In this document: piece after piece, positions 36,150 through 50,751 of the stretch
How positions within the stretch are numbered: position 1 is the first letter of the stretch
How the letters are laid out: each line of letters begins with the position of its first letter
Assembly: GCF_963678635.1 (NCBI RefSeq)
Contig: NC_087070.1
Span: 41,299,831-41,359,830 of the forward strand
Origin: Symsagittifera roscoffensis
Lineage: Eukaryota; Xenacoelomorpha; Acoela; Convolutidae
DNA length: 60,000 bases
Reading direction: 5' to 3'
Position numbers and translations under genes: made by a program
Notes under the pieces: model-generated
The model's database searches: none
What the model was told of the DNA's origin: nothing
Seen by the model: the letters and a program-made list of their open reading frames with translations, nothing else

Positions 36150-37786
36150 ATAGGTCAGTGACCTGCGGTGCATGGGTGTTAAGGGCTTGATTTGTCAGCA
36201 ATGGCCTGGGGGCCATTAGCTTCAAGGCATGTGGCACTCGCAGAAAAAGAGCACCCGAAGGGTGCTCTTTTTCTGCTCGAATGTCTTGTGAAACGGTATC
36301 TGATGAACTTTGTAGGGTGTCACAAAAGCAACGTGACGAAACTTTCTGTATCTGATAAGCAATGGTCAAAAAACATTTTTGTAACTTTCAATGACTGAAG
36401 CTACACCTGATCAGTCTCTAGAGAACTCTAAAACAAAGTAACTTATTTTTTTCAGTGACTCATGAAGAGGACTGTTTCAACGAAAACAAGTTTTCGGAAA
36501 CAGTCCTTATATTTTTCTTGGAGCTCATTTTCAAGTACGTGGACTTTCAATTGTGACTAATAGCTGAATTGGACTTGGAATTTGTCCCAAAAAAGTTAAG
36601 TTTGTCTCAAATTGATTAGAAGCAATAGAAAAAAAAAACTTTTTTTTATTTGACAAAAATACTTGAGTCAGAAACGTGAAAAATTCCTTTTTTTTCATAA
36701 AGTCATAAGAAGTAGTTCAATTTGCATTAAATCACTAAACTACAATATATGAACCTGTTCAGATTGGTTTTCATGAACAAAGCCGTAAAATTTCCATATT
36801 TAGAGAAAAGGCAAAAAAACACATTTTTGGTTAACTGAAAAAGGTAGATAAATCGGGTAAAGTCGTCTTCAAACCTATAGGACCGAAAAGTGATCTAAGT
36901 GAGGTATATATGTAGTGTCCCTTGTAAGGTCACATGCAAAAAAGTGAAACAATTGTGGTGGCCACTTCAGAAAACAAGACTTTTTTCGGACTTTGGCCAT
37001 TTTTATTTGTAGTAAAGTAGTAGTAAGTTACCAGAGAAAAAAAAGTTGTAAAAACCAAAATTTTTATCCAATTTTGACAATTAAATACTCTATACCTACT
37101 AAAATGACTATGGCAAGCTCAAATATGCCATCAAAACTCATTTTTTCTCACTTTTTAAAATTTTTGTTTTTTTGATATAAAATGTTGAGTCAGAAACGTG
37201 AAAAATCATTTTTTTTGAAAAAGTCAAAAAAAGTTGTTCCAATCAATTTGTTTCACTAAAACACACTTTCCTAACCTGTTCAGAATGGTTTTCATGTTTA
37301 AAGCTGAAACTTTACACATTTTGAGAAAAGTGGAAAAAATAACTTTTTAGTTACAAAAAAACAATCAATTTTGTTGCAGTTTTTGAAAAAAATCAAATTT
37401 TTAAGAAAAACAAATTTTCCCAAACCTACATAATTGGGCTCCTAAATCAGTCTACTTTCATCCATTCTTCATCAAAATACCCCAATTTGTTAACCAAAAG
37501 AGAGTTACTGAGCCATTTTTACCAAAAAACGTGGTTTTTCCCTGTTTTTCCCCATTTTTCCCACTATAAGTCAACGCATAACAAAATTTTGGGAAAACGG
37601 AGCAAAAGTGTATCCTTAGAATTGCATTTTAGGCCCGCATGCCAATTTTTATCGAATTCTATCCCGACAATTTTGAGATCAGCACTTTTTCCGAGCAAAT
37701 AGTCATACCGTTATAATTCTTTGGCCGTTCGGGGCCCCTACCCCAAACTCACTAAACAAAGACGCCGAAGGCGGACGGCCACCTAG
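36150..37786 (+). repeat. Monomer 23, family B
   Basis: 1,637 bp. Head h3 and tail V5. Hairpin T 36249-36267 (loop GAA), hairpin X 36468-36507. It is followed by a family C monomer, as monomer 5 is. Confidence 0.95.
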
Positions 37787-39369
37787 TTGTCACTGTGGCC
37801 CCGCTTTTTTAGTGACTTTTGACGAGTAGGTTCCGCTGGGGGCGGAGCAGGGGAACGCTAAACGCACTCGCAAAAAAGACTACCCTCGGGTGCTCTTTTT
37901 TTGCTCGAAAGTCTTGTGAAACGATTTGGAACTGTAAGTATTGGAAGCAGTTACACACAAAACTTTATGCATATTTGTGATCATAGTCACAAGTGGTTTT
38001 GGACAGCTTCTATAACTCAATCTTGACATGATCTATTTCTAAAATGGCCAAAATAAAGTGATTTTACGTTTTTCAATGATTCTTGAAGAGGACTGTCTCA
38101 ACGAAAACAAGTTTTCGGAAACAGTCCTGGTAACTTATTTTTGATCTCGTTTTCGAGTCTATCGACTTTCAGTCGTAATCAGTAGGCTAACAGGACCTAT
38201 ATTAGGTATTAAAAAGATTGAGTTTGTACCAAAAACATCAAAAGCAAGAGATACAAAAACATGAAAAAAGTTCAAAAAATTTAAAAAATTTGAAAAAATT
38301 TTCCAAAAAACTTGATTTTTCGTTTTGTCATAAAATAACAAAAAACTGACGTAAAATGAACTTTCAATAGCCCATTTTGACTAATTTTTACGATTCAAGC
38401 ACATTTTAACTTAATAACAACATTAAAAAAACCACTGGAAAGGGTGTTTTTCAGCAAACGCCCTTTTTGACCACACCTACGAAATTCATAACTTTTTATC
38501 TAACAAATATAGAGACCTCGGGTTTTTTGCATTGTAATGGGCATACTGAAGACTACCTCTCGCGTGCTGAAACGAACAATTTTTTTCTTTAATTTTTCCC
38601 GCAATTTCGAAATAGGGCGGTTTTTGGCAATTTTTGGTCCTTTTTAGTCAAAAAAGTCAAATTTACAGACATCTGTCAAAAAAACTGTTATCACATGATA
38701 AAAGCAGCTGGCCACTGCAAATCAAATAATGTCCTGAGTGAGACAAAAATTGCCCTCTAATTGTCCGTGGGGGGAGGAAATTGAAAATTTTTATTTTTGG
38801 CGGGAAAATTTGAAATTTTTAAAAAGAAAATTTACTCCACAGACAACGGTTTTAAACTAATGTTGGCATGGCACACAATTTTTTGCTTCATAACTAGGGT
38901 CGATTTCTGCCGGGAACATTGATTTTTCAAAAAAATGACCAAAATTTTTGTTGCATTTTTTCAAAAAAATCAAAATTTTGAGAGAAAAAAAGTTTAAAAA
39001 TCCTACATATTTAAGCTCCCCAAACTGTCTACTTTCATCCATTCCCTATCAATATAACCCATTTTCTCAACCAAAATCGAGTTATGGGGCCAAAAAGTCA
39101 AAAAACGTGAAAAAACGACATTTCACGCCCATTTTCGCCCCAAAAGTACCACACATAATGTTTTTTCGGAAAAACGTCACAAGAGTTTTCGCCTTATCTC
39201 AAAAAGTTTCAGGGGAGTTGGCAAAATTTCAGAGAGATCTGACCTACAGTTTTTGAGAACTTGACTTTTTCTGCAAGAAAAGAATAAAAGGTAAATGTTC
39301 CTTCGAACCGACGGGGCCCCCTTCCCCTGTCTCTACTGAACGCCGAAGCCGGATGCGGCGGCCACCTAG
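37787..39369 (+). repeat. Monomer 24, family C, shortest copy
   Basis: 1,583 bp. Head h1, spacer TTTTTAG, and GCTGGGGGCGG in place of the usual GCGGGGGGCGG. Hairpin T is degenerate (37878-37895, GACTACCC, one base shorter). Hairpin X 38089-38128 is intact. Its last 340 bp matches the window's first 339 bp. Confidence 0.94.
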
Positions 39370-41001
39370 TTGTCACTGTGGCCCCGCTAAGTAAGTGACT
39401 TTTTTTTGACGAGTGGGTTCCGCGGGGGGCGGAGCAGGGGAACGCTTAACGCACTCGCAAAAGGAGCACCCTTCGGGTGCTCTTTTTTGCTCGAAAGTTT
39501 TCTGAAACGGTATCTGATGAACTTTGTTAGGTGTCACAAAAGCAACAACAAAAAACTTTCTGTATGTGATTAGAAAAGATCAAAAAAGATTTCTCATACT
39601 TTCAATGACTGAATCTACACCTGATAAGTCTCTAGAGAACTCTAAACCAAAGTAACTTATGTTTTTCAGTGATTCATGAAGAGGACCGTTCCAACGAAAA
39701 CAAGTTTTCGGAAACAGTCCTCATATTTTTTTTCGAGCACATTGTAAAGTACGTGGACTTTCAATTGTGACTAATAGCTGAATTGGACTTGGAATTTGTC
39801 CCAAAGAGGTTAAGTTTGTCTCAAATTGATTAGAAGCAAAAGAAAAAATAAAAAAAATTTTTATTTGGAAAAAAAAGTTGAGTCAGAAACGTGAAAAAAC
39901 CCTTTATTCAAAAGTCACTAAAAGTAGCTCCAATTGGCTTAAATCACTAGACTACAATATATGAACCTGTTCAGAGTGGTTTTCAAGACCAAAGCCGTAA
40001 AACTTCCATATTTAGAGAAAAGGCAAAAAAAACACGTTTTTGGTTAACTCAAAGAGGTAGATAAATCGGGTAAAGTCGTCTTCAGACCTATAGGATCGAG
40101 AAGTGATCTAAATAGGGTATATATGTAGTGTCCCTGTTAGGTCGCATGCAAAAAACTAGAACAGTTTTGTTGGCCACTTCCGAAATTAAGACTTTTTTTT
40201 CGAAATTTGGCCATTTTAATTTGTAGTAAAATAGTAGTAAAATAGCCGAGAAAAAAAATTGTAAAAACCATAATTTTTATTCAATTTTGACGTTTAAATA
40301 CTCTATACGTACTAAAATGTCTATGGCAAGCTCAAATAAGCCATCAAAATTCATTTTTTCTCACTTTTTAAAATTTTTGTTTTTTTGATTTACAATGTTG
40401 AGTCAGAAACGTAAAAAATCAATTTTTTTCAAAAAGTCAAAATAAAGTGATCCGATCAATTTGTTTCACTAAAACACACTTTATGAACCTGTTCAGAATG
40501 TGTTTTTGGGTTAGAGCCGAAAATTCACCCATTTTGAGAAAAGTGGAAAAAACACCTTTTTAGTTACAAAAAAACCATCATTTTTGTTGCAGTTTTTGGA
40601 AAAAATCATATTTTTGAGGAAAAAAAAATTTCTCAAACCTTTATATTTAGGCTCCCCAAACAGTCTACTTTCATCCATTTATTGTCAATATACCCCATTT
40701 TTTGAACCAAAACAGAGTTAATAGGTGATTTTTATCAAAAAACGTGTTTTTTACCATTTTTGCCCCCCATTTCCCTCTATAAGTCAACACATAACAAAAT
40801 TTTGGCAAAACGGGGCAAAAGTGTATCCTTAGAATTTCAATACGAGGCTGCATGCAAAAAATTAGGGAATTCTGACCTACAGTTTTCGAGAACAGGACTT
40901 ATTCTCCATGAAAAGGGTAAAAGGTAATTGTTCCTTCGAACCGACGGGGCCCCTTCCCCTGTCTCTGCTGAACGCCATAGCCGGACGCGGCGGCCACCTA
41001 G
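39370..41001 (+). repeat. Monomer 25, family A, copy 3 of the four-copy monomer
   Basis: 1,632 bp, near-identical to monomers 3, 15 and 32; one difference is CAGAGTGGTTTT near 39975. Hairpin T 39464-39482, hairpin X 39682-39721. It follows a family C monomer. Its last 420 bp together with the first 310 bp of monomer 26 reappear as a block at about 53590-54320. Confidence 0.95.
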
Positions 41002-42629
41002 TTGTCACTGTGGCCCCGCTAATTAAGTGACTTTCGAAGGAGTAGGTTCCGCGGGGGGCGGAGCAGGAGAACGCTAAACGCACTCGCAAAAGGAGCACCC
41101 TTCGGGTGCTCTTTTTTGCTCGAAAGTTTTCTGAAACGGTATCTGATGAACTTTGTAAGGTGTCACAAAAGCAACAACACAAAACATTCTGTATGTGATT
41201 AGAAAAGGTCAAAAAAGATTTCTCATACTTTCAATGACTGAATCTACACCTGATCAGTCTCTAGAGAACTCCAAACCAAAGTAACTTATGTTTTTCATTG
41301 ATTCATGAAGAGGACCGTTCCAACGAAAACAAGTTTTCGGAAACAGTCCTCATTATTTTTTTCGAGCCCATTGTCAAGTACGTGGACTTTCAATTGTGAC
41401 TAATAGCTGAATTGGAATTGGAATTTGTCCCAAAAAGGTTAAGTTTGTCTCAAATTGATTAGAAGCAAAAGAAAAAAAAAACTTTTTTTTTTATTTGGAA
41501 AAAAAAGTTGAGTCAGAAACGTGAAAAAACCCTTTTTTCAAAAGTCATAAAAAGTAGCTCCAATTGGCTTTAACCACTAGGCTACAATATATGAACCTGT
41601 TCAGAATGGTTTTCATGACCAAAGCCGTAAAATTTCCATATTTAGAGAAAAGGCAAAAAAAACAACTTTTTGGTTAACTCAAAAAGGTAGATAAATCGAT
41701 TAAAGTCGTCTTTAAACCTATAGGATCGAGAAGTGATCTAAATAGGGTATATATGTAGTGTCCTTGTTAGGTCGCATGCAAAAAACTAGAACAGTTTTAT
41801 TGGCCACTTCCGAAATAAAGACATTTTTTCGAAATTTGGCCATTTTTGTTTGTAGTAAAATAGTAGTAAAATAGCCGAGAAAAAAAATTGTAAAAACCAT
41901 AATTTTTATCCAATTTTGACGTTTAAATACTCTATACCTACTAAAATGTCTATGGCAAGCTCAAATAAGCCATAATAATTCATTTTTTCTCACTTTTCAA
42001 AATTTTTGTTTTTTTGATATACAATGTTGAGTCAGAAACGTGAAAAATCAATTTTTTTCAAAAAGTCAAAATAAAGTGTTCCAATCAATTTGTTTCACTA
42101 AAACACACTTTATGAACCTGTTCAGAATGGTTTTTTGGGTTAAAGCCGAAAATTCGCCCATTTTGAGAAAAGTGGAAAAAACACCTTTTTAGTTACAAAA
42201 AAACCATCATTTTTGTTGCAGTTTTTGAAAAAACTCAAATTTTTGAGAACAATTTTTTTCTCAAACCTTTATTTTTAGGCTCCCCAAACAGTCTACTTTC
42301 ATCCATTCCTTGTCAATATACCCCATTTTTTGAACCAAAACAGAGTTAATAGGTGATTTTTATCAAAAAACGTGTTTTTTACCATTTTTGCCCCCCATTT
42401 CCCTCTATAAGTCAACACATAACAAAATTTTGGCAAAAAGGGGGAAAAGTGTATCCTTAGAATTTCAATACGGGGCTGCATGCAAAAAATTAGGGAATTC
42501 TGACCTCCAGTTTTCGAGAACACGACTTATTCTGCATGAAAAGGGTAAAAGGTAAATGTTCTTTCGAACCGACGGGGCCCCTTCCCCTGTCTCTGCTGAA
42601 CGCCAAAGCCGGACGCGGCGGCCACCTAG
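41002..42629 (+). repeat. Monomer 26, family A
   Basis: 1,628 bp. Head h1, spacer AATTAAG with the GAAGGAGTA block and a GCAGGAGAACGC variant shared with monomers 30 and 34. Hairpin T 41093-41111, hairpin X 41311-41350. The GCCATCAAAATTC landmark reads GCCATAATAATTC. Confidence 0.95.
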
Positions 42630-44258
42630 TTGTCACTGTGGCCCCGCTATATCAGTGACTGTTGACGAGTGGGTTCCGCGGGGGGCGGAGCAGGGGAACG
42701 CTTAACGCACTCGCAAAAGGAGCACCCTTCGGGTGCTCTTTTTTGCTCGAAAGTTTTCTGAAACGGTATCTGATGAACTTTGTAAGGTGTCACAAAGCAA
42801 CAACACAAAACGTTCTGTATAAGATTAGAAAAGGTCAAAAAAGATTTCTCATACTTTCAATGACTGAATCTACACCTGATCAGTCTCTAGAGAACTCTAA
42901 ACCAAAGTAACTTTTGTTTTTCAGTGATTCATGAAGAGGACCGTTCCAACGAAAACAAGTTTTCGGAAACAGTCCTCATATTTTTTTCGAGCCCATTGTC
43001 AAGTACGTGAACTTTCAATTGTGAATTATAGCTGAATTGGACTTGGAATTTGTCCCAAAAAGGTTAAGTTTGTCTCAAATTGATTAGAAGCAAAAGAAAA
43101 AAAAACATTTTTTTTTATTTGGAAAAAAAAAGTTGAATCAGAAACGTGAAAAAATCCTTTTTTCAAAAGTCATAAAAAGTAGCTCCAATTTTCTTAAATC
43201 ACTAGCCTACAATATAAGAACACGTTTAGGATGGTTTCCATGACCAAAGCCGTAAAATTTCCATATTTAGAGAAAAGGCAAAAAAAAACAATTTTTTGGT
43301 TAACTCAAAAAGGTAGATAAATCGGGTAAAGTCGTCTTCAAACCTATAGGATCGAAAAGTGATCAATATAGGGTATATATGTAGTGTGCTTGTTAGGTCG
43401 CATGCAAAAAAATAGAACAGTTTTGTTGGCCACTTCCGAAATTAAGACTTTTTTTTCGAAATTTGGCCATTTTTATTTGTAGTAAAATAGTAGTAAAATA
43501 GCCGAGAAAAAAAATTGTAAAAACCAAAATTTTTATCCAATTTTGACGTTTAAATACTCTATACCTACTAAAATGTCTATGGCAAGCTCAAATAAGCCAT
43601 CAAAATTCATTTTTTCTCACTTTTTAAAATTTTTGTTTTTTTTGATATACAATGTTGAGTCAGAAACCTGAAAAATCAATTTTTTTCAAAAAGTCAAAAT
43701 AAAGTGTTCCAATCAACTTGTTTCACTAAAACACACTTTATGAACCTGTTCAGAATGGGTTTTTGGGTTAAAGCCGAAAATTCACCCATTTTGAGAAAAG
43801 TGGAAAAAACACCTTTTTAGTTACAAAAAAACCATCATTTTTGTTGCAGTTTTTGAAAAAAATCAATTTTTTGAGAGAAAAATTTTTTCTCAAACCTTTA
43901 AATTTAGGTTTCCCAAACAGTCTACTTTCATCCATTCCTTGTCAATATACCCCATTTTTTGAACCAAAACAGAGTTAATAGGTGATTTTTATCGAAAAAC
44001 GTGTTTTTTACCATTTTTGCCCCCCATTTCCCTCTATAAGTCAACACATAACAAAATTTTGGCAAAACGGGGCAAAAGTGTATCCTTAGAATTTCAATAC
44101 GGGGCTGCATGCAAAAAATTAGGGAATTCTGACCTCCAGTTTTCGAGAACACGACTTATTCTGCACGAAAGGTAATATAGGTAAATGTTCTTTCGAACCG
44201 ACGGGGCCCCTTCCCCTGTCTCTACTGAACGCCAAAGCCGGACGCGGCGGCCACCTAG
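42630..44258 (+). repeat. Monomer 27, family A
   Basis: 1,629 bp. Head h1, spacer ATATCAG with the GACGAGTG block. Hairpin T 42720-42738, hairpin X 42937-42976. One internal repeat is diverged (CCAATTTTCTTAAATC, ACACGTTTAGGATGG), a variant partly shared with monomer 34. Confidence 0.95.
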
Positions 44259-45890
44259 AGCTTTTTGTGGCCCCGCTGTGTCCTTGACTCTTGACGTGTG
44301 GGTTCCGCGGGGGGCGGAGCAGGGGAACGCTTAACGCACTCGCAAAAGGAGCACCCTTCGGGTGCCCTTTTTTGCTCGAAAGTTTTCTGAAACGGTATCT
44401 GATGAGCTTTGTAAGGTGTCACAAAAACAACAACACAAAACGTTCTGTATGTGATTAGAAAATGTCAAAAAAAATTTTTTATACTTTCAATGACTGAATC
44501 TACCCCTGATCAGTCTCTAGAGAACTCTAAACCAAAGTAACTTATGTTTTTCAGTGATTCATGAAGAGGACCGTTCCAACGAAAACAAGTTTTCGGAAAC
44601 AGTCCTCATAATTTTTTTCGAGCCCATTGTCAAGTACGTGGACTTTCAATTGTGACTTATAGCTGAATTGAACTTGGAATTTGTCCCAAAAAGGTTAAGT
44701 TTGTCTCAAATTGATTAGAAGCAAAAGAAATAAAAAAAAACATTTTTTTTATTTGGAAAAAAAAAGTTGAGTCAGAAACGTGAAAAAACCCTTTTTTCAA
44801 AAGTCATTAAAAGTAGCTCCAATTGGCTTAAATCACTAGACTACAATATATGAACCTGTTCAGAATGGTTTTCACGACCAAAGCCGTACAACTTCCATAT
44901 TTAGAGAAAAGGAAAAAAAAACAACTTTTTGGTTAACTCAAAAAGGTAGATAAATCGGGTAAAGTCGTCTTCAAACCTATAGGATCGAAAAGTGATCTAT
45001 ATAGGGTATATATGTAGTGTCCTTGTTAGGTCGCATGCAAAAAAATAGAACAGTTTTGTTGGCCACTTCCGAAATTAAGACTTTTTTTTCGAAATTTGGC
45101 CATTTTTATTTGTAGTAAAATAGTAGTAAAATAGCTGAGAAAAAAAATTGTAAAAACCAAAATTTTTATCCAATTTTGACGTTTAAATACTCTATACCTA
45201 CTAAAATGTCTATGGCAAGCTCAAATAAGCCATCAAAATTCATTTTTTCTCTCTTTTTAAAATTTTTGTTTTTTTGATATACAATGTTGAGTCAGAAACG
45301 TGAAAAATCAATTTTTTTCAAAAAGTCAAAATAAAGTGTTCCAATCAATTTGTTTCACTAAAACACACTTTATGAACCTGTTCAGAATGGTTTTTTGGGT
45401 TAAAGCTGAAAATTCACCCATTTTGAGAAAAGTGGAAAAAACACCTTTTTAGTTACAAAAAAACCATAATTTTTGTTGCAGTTTTTGAAAAAACTCAAAT
45501 TTTTGAGAGAAAAATTTTTTCTCAAACCTTTATATTTAGGCTCCCCAAACAGTCTACTTTCATCCATTCTCCATCAATATACCCCATTTTTTGAACCAAA
45601 ACAGAGTTAATAGGTGATTTTTATCAAAAAACTTGTTTTTTACCATTTTTGCCCCCCATTTCCCTCTATAAGTCAACACATAACAAAATTTTGGCAAAAC
45701 GGGGCAAAAGTGTATCCTTAGAATTTCCATACGGGGCTGCATGCAAAAAATTAGGGAATTCTGACCTCCAGTTTTCGAGAACACAACTTATTCTGCATGA
45801 AAAGGGTAAAAGGTAAATGTTCTTTCGAACCGACGGGGCCCCTTCCCCTGTCTCTGCTGAACGCCAAAGCCGGACGCGGCGGCCACCTAG
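44259..45890 (+). repeat. Monomer 28, family A, head h2
   Basis: 1,632 bp. Head h2 with spacer GTGTCCT. Hairpin T 44349-44367 ends GGGTGCCC, as in monomer 8. Hairpin X 44567-44606. The 5' part is close to monomer 8; A-run lengths differ from about 44730 onward. Confidence 0.95.
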
Positions 45891-47525
45891 TTGTCACTGT
45901 GGCCCCGCTATATCAGTGACTTTCGAAGGAGTAGGTTCCGCGGGGGGCGGAGCAGGGGAACGCTAAACGCACTCGCAAAAGGAGCACCCTTCGGGTGCTC
46001 TTTTTTGCTCGAAAGTTTTCTGAAACGGTATCTGATGAACTTTGTAAGGTGTCACAAAAGCAACAACACAAATTATTCTGTATGTGATTAGAAAAGGTCA
46101 AAAAAAATTTCTCATACTTTCAATGACTGAATCTACACCTGATCAGTCTCTAGAGAACTCTAAACCAAAGTAACTTATGTTTTTCAGTGATTCATGAAGA
46201 GGACCGTTCCAACGAAAACAAGTTTTCGGAAACAGTCCTCATATTTTTTTTCGAGCCCATTGTCAAGTAAGTGGACTTTCAATTGTGACTTATAGCTGAA
46301 TTGAACTTGGAATTTGTCCCAAAAAGGTTAAGTTTGTCTCAAATTGATTAGAAGCAAAAGAAAAAAAAAAACATTTTTTTAATTGGAAAAAAAGTTGAGT
46401 CAAAAACGTGAAAAAACCCTTTTTTCAAAAGTCATAAAAAGTAGCTCCAATTGGCTTAAATCACTAGGCTACAATATATGAACCTGTTCAGAATGGTTTT
46501 CATGACCAAAGCCATACAACTTCCATATTTAGAGAAAAGGCAAAAAAAAAAACAACTTTTTGGTTAACTCAAAAAGGTAGATAAATCGGGTAAAGTCGTC
46601 TTCAAACCTATAGGATCGAAAAGTGATCTATATAGGGTATATATGTAGTGTCCTTGTTAGGTCGCATGCAAAAAAAAATAGAACAGTTTTGTTGGCCACT
46701 TCCGAAATTAAGACTTTTTTTTCGAAATTTGGCCATTTTTATTTGTAGTAAAATAGTAGTAAAATAGCCGAGAAAAAAAATTGTAAAAACCAAAATTTTT
46801 ATCCAATTTTGACGTTTAAATACTCTATACCTACTAAAATGTCCATGGCAAGCTCAAATAAGCCATCAAAATTCATTTTTTCTCACTTTTTAAAATTTTT
46901 GTTTTTTTTTGATATACAATGTTGAGTCAGAAACGTGAAAAATCAATTTTTTTCAAAAAGTCAAAAAAAAGTGTTCCAATCAATTTGTTTCACTAAAACG
47001 CACTTTATGAACCTGTTCAGAATGGGTTTTTGGGTTAAAGCCAAAAATTCACCCATTTTGAGAAAAGTGGAAAAAACACCTTTTTAGTTACAAAAAAAAC
47101 ATCATTTTTGTTGCAGTTTTTGAAAAAACTCAAATTTTTGAGAGAAAATTTTTTTCTCAAAACTTTATATTTAGGTTCCCCAAACAGTCTACTTTCATCC
47201 ATTCCCCATCAATATACCCCATTTTTTGAACCAAAACAGAGTTACTAGGTGATTTTTATCAAAAAACGTGTTTTTTACCATGTTTGCCCCCCATTTCCCT
47301 CTATAAGTCAACACATAACAAAATTTTGGCAAAACGGGGCAAAAGTGTATCCTTAGAATTTCCATACGGGGCTGCATGCAAAAAATTAGGGAATTCTGAC
47401 CTCCAGTTTTCGAGAACACGACTTATTCTGCATGAAAAGGGTAAAAGGTAATTGTTCCTTCGAACCGACGGGGCCCCTTCCCCTGTCTCTGCTGAACGCC
47501 AAAGCCGGACGCGGCGGCCACCTAG
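45891..47525 (+). repeat. Monomer 29, family A
   Basis: 1,635 bp. Head h1, spacer ATATCAG with the GAAGGAGTA block. Hairpin T 45982-46000, hairpin X 46200-46239. Longer A and T runs near 46370 and 46905 account for its length. Confidence 0.95.
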
Positions 47526-49158
47526 TTGTCACTGTGGCCCCGCTATATCAGTGACTTTCGAAGGAGTAGGTTCCGCGGGGGGCGGAGCAGGAGAACGCTA
47601 AACGCACTCGCAAAAGGAGCACCCTTCGGGTGCTCTTTTTTGCTCGAAAGTTTTCTGAAACGGTATCTGATGAACTTTGTAAGGTGTCACAAAAGCAACA
47701 ACACAAAACATTCTGTATGTGATTAGAAAAGGTCAAAAAAGATTTCTCATACTTTCAATGACTGAATCTACACCTGATCAGTCTCTAGAGAACTCCAAAC
47801 CAAAGTAACTTATGTTTTTCATTGATTCATGAAGAGGACCGTTCCAACGAAAACAAGTTTTCGGAAACAGTCCTCATATTTTTTTTCGAGCCCATTGTCA
47901 AGTACGTGGACTTTCAATTGTGAATAATAGCTGAATTGGACTTGGAATTTGTCCCAAAAAGGTTAAGTTTGTCTCAAATTGATTAGAAGCAAAAGAAAAA
48001 AAAACATTTTTTTAATTGGAAAAAAAAGTTGAGTCAGAAACGTGAAAAAACCCTTTTTTCAAAAGTCATAAAAAGTAGCTCCAATTGGCTTAAATCACTA
48101 GGCTACAATATATGAACCTGTTCAGAATGGTTTTCATGACCAAAGCCATACAACTTCCATATTTAGAGAAAAAGCAAAAAAAAAAACAACTTTTTGGTTA
48201 ACTCAAAAAGGTAGATAAATCGGGTAAAGTCGTCTTCAAACCTATAGGATCGAAAAGTGATCTATATAGGGTATATATGTAGTGTCCTTGTTAGGTCGCA
48301 TGCAAAAAAAATAGAACAGTTTTGTTGGCCACTTCCGAAATTAAGACTTTTTTTTTCGAAATTTGGCCATTTTTATTTGTAGTAAAATAGTAGTAAAATA
48401 GCCGAGAAAAAAAATTGTAAAAACCAAAATTTTTATCCAATTTCGACGTTTAAATACTCTTTACCTACTAAAATGTCCATGGCAAGCTCAAATAAGCCAT
48501 CAAAATTCATTTTTTCTCACTTTTTAAAATTTTTGTTTTTTTGATATACAATGTTGAGTCAGAAACGTGAAAAATCAATTTTTTTCAAAAAGTCAAAATA
48601 AAGTGTTTCAATCAATTTGTTTCACTAAAACACACTTTATAAACCTGTTCAGATTGGGTTTTTTGTGTTAAAGCCGAAAATTCACCCATTTTGAGAAAAG
48701 TGGAAAAAACACCTTTTTAGTTACAAAAAAACCATCATTTTTGTTGCAGTTTTTGAAAAAACTCAAATTTTTGAGAAAAAATTTTTTTCTCAAACATTTA
48801 TATTTAGGCTCCCCAAACAGTCTACTTTCATCCATTCCCCATCAATATACCCCATTTTTTGAACCAAAACAGAGTTAATAGGTAATTTTTATCAAAAAAC
48901 GTGTTTTTTACCATTTTTGCCCCCCATTTCCCTCTATAAGTCAACACATAACAAAATTTTGGCAAAACGGGGCAAAAGTGTATCCTTAGAATTTCAATAC
49001 GGGGCTGCATGCAAAAAATTAGGGAATTCTGACCTCCAGTTTTCGAGAACACGACTTATTCTGCATGAAAAGGGTAAAAGGTAAATGTTCCTTCGAACCG
49101 ACGGGGCCCCTTCCCCTGTCTCTGCTGAACGCCATAGCCGGACGCGGCGGCCACCTAG
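47526..49158 (+). repeat. Monomer 30, family A
   Basis: 1,633 bp. The same head block combination as monomer 29, but with the GCAGGAGAACGC variant. Hairpin T 47617-47635, hairpin X 47835-47874, tail V1. Followed by family C monomer 31. Confidence 0.95.
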
Positions 49159-50751
49159 TTGTCACTGTGGCCCCGCTTTTTTAGTGACTTTTGATGACTA
49201 GGTTCCGCGGGGGGCGGAGCAGGGGAACGCTAAACGCACTCGCAAAAAAGACCACCCTCAGGGTGCTCTTTTTTGCTCGAAAGTCTTGTGAAACGATTTG
49301 GAACTGTAAGTATTGGAAGCAGTTACACACAAAACGTTATGCATCTTTGTGATCATAGTCACAAGTGGTTTTCGACAGCTTCTATCACTCAATCTTGACA
49401 TGATCTATTTCTAAAATGGCCAAAATAAAGTGATTTTACGTTTTTCAATGATTCTTGAAGAGGACTGTCTCAACGAAAACAAGTTTTCGGAAACAGTCCT
49501 GGTAACTTATTTTTGATCTCGTTTTCGAGTCTATCGACTTTCAGTCGTAATTAGTAGGCTAACAGGACCTATATTAGGTATTAAAAAGATTGAGTTTGTA
49601 CCAAAAACATCAAAAGCAAGAGATACAAAAACATGAAAAAAATTCAAAAAATTTCAAAAATTTAAAAAATTTGAAAAAATTTTCCAAAAAACTTGATTTT
49701 TTGTTTTGTCATAAAATAACAAAAAATTAACGTAAAATGAACTTTCAATAGTCCATTTTGACTAATTTTTACGATTCAAGCACATTTTAACTTAATAACA
49801 ACATTAAAAAAACCACTGGAAAGGGTGTTTTTCAGCAAACGCCCTTTTTGACCACACCTACGAAATTGATAACTTTTTATCTAACAAATATAGAGACCTC
49901 GGGTTTTTTGCATTGTAATGGGCATACTGAAGACTACCTCTCGCGTGCTGGAACGAACAATTTTTCTCTTTAATTTTTCCCGCAATTTCGAATTAGGGCG
50001 TTTTTTGGCTAATTTTGGTCCTTTTGGGCGGTAAAAAGTCAAACTTAGAGACAACTGTCAAAAAATCTGTTATCACATGATAGAGTCAACATGCCATGGC
50101 GTACCAGATAGTGTCCTGATTCAGACCAAAATTGCCCTCTAATTGTCCGTGGGGGGAGGAAATTGAAAATTTTTATTTTTGGCGGGAAAATTTGAAATTT
50201 TTCAAAAAAACATTTACTCCACAGACAACGGTTTTAAACTAATGTTGGCATGGTACACAATTTATCGCTTCATAACTAGGGTCGATTTCTGCCGGGAACA
50301 TTGATTTTTTAAAAAAATGACCAAAATTTTTGTTGCATTTTTTCAAAAAAATCAAAATTTTGAGAAAAAAAAAAAATAAAAATCCTACATATTTAAGCTC
50401 CCCAAACTGTCTACTTTCATCCATTCCCTATCAATATAACCCATTTTCTCAACCAAAATCAAGTTATGGGGCCAAAAAGTCAAAAAACGTGAAAAAACGA
50501 CATTTCACGCCCATTTTCGCCCCAAAAGTACCACACATAATGTTTTTTCGGAAAAACGTCACCAGAGTTTTCGCCTTATCTCAAAAAGTTTCAGGGGGGT
50601 TGGCAAAATTTCAGAGGGATCTGACCTACAGTTTTCGAGAACTTGACTTTTTCTGCAAGAAAAGAATAAAAGGTAAATGTTCTTTCGAACCGACGGGGCC
50701 CCCTTCCCCTGTCTCTACTGAACGCCAAAGCCGGATGCGGCGGCCACCTAG
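49159..50751 (+). repeat. Monomer 31, family C, copy 3 of three
   Basis: 1,593 bp, near-identical to monomers 6 and 21. Hairpin T 49250-49268, hairpin X 49461-49500. It differs by a few bases, for example a longer A run near 50370. Followed by monomer 32. Confidence 0.95.
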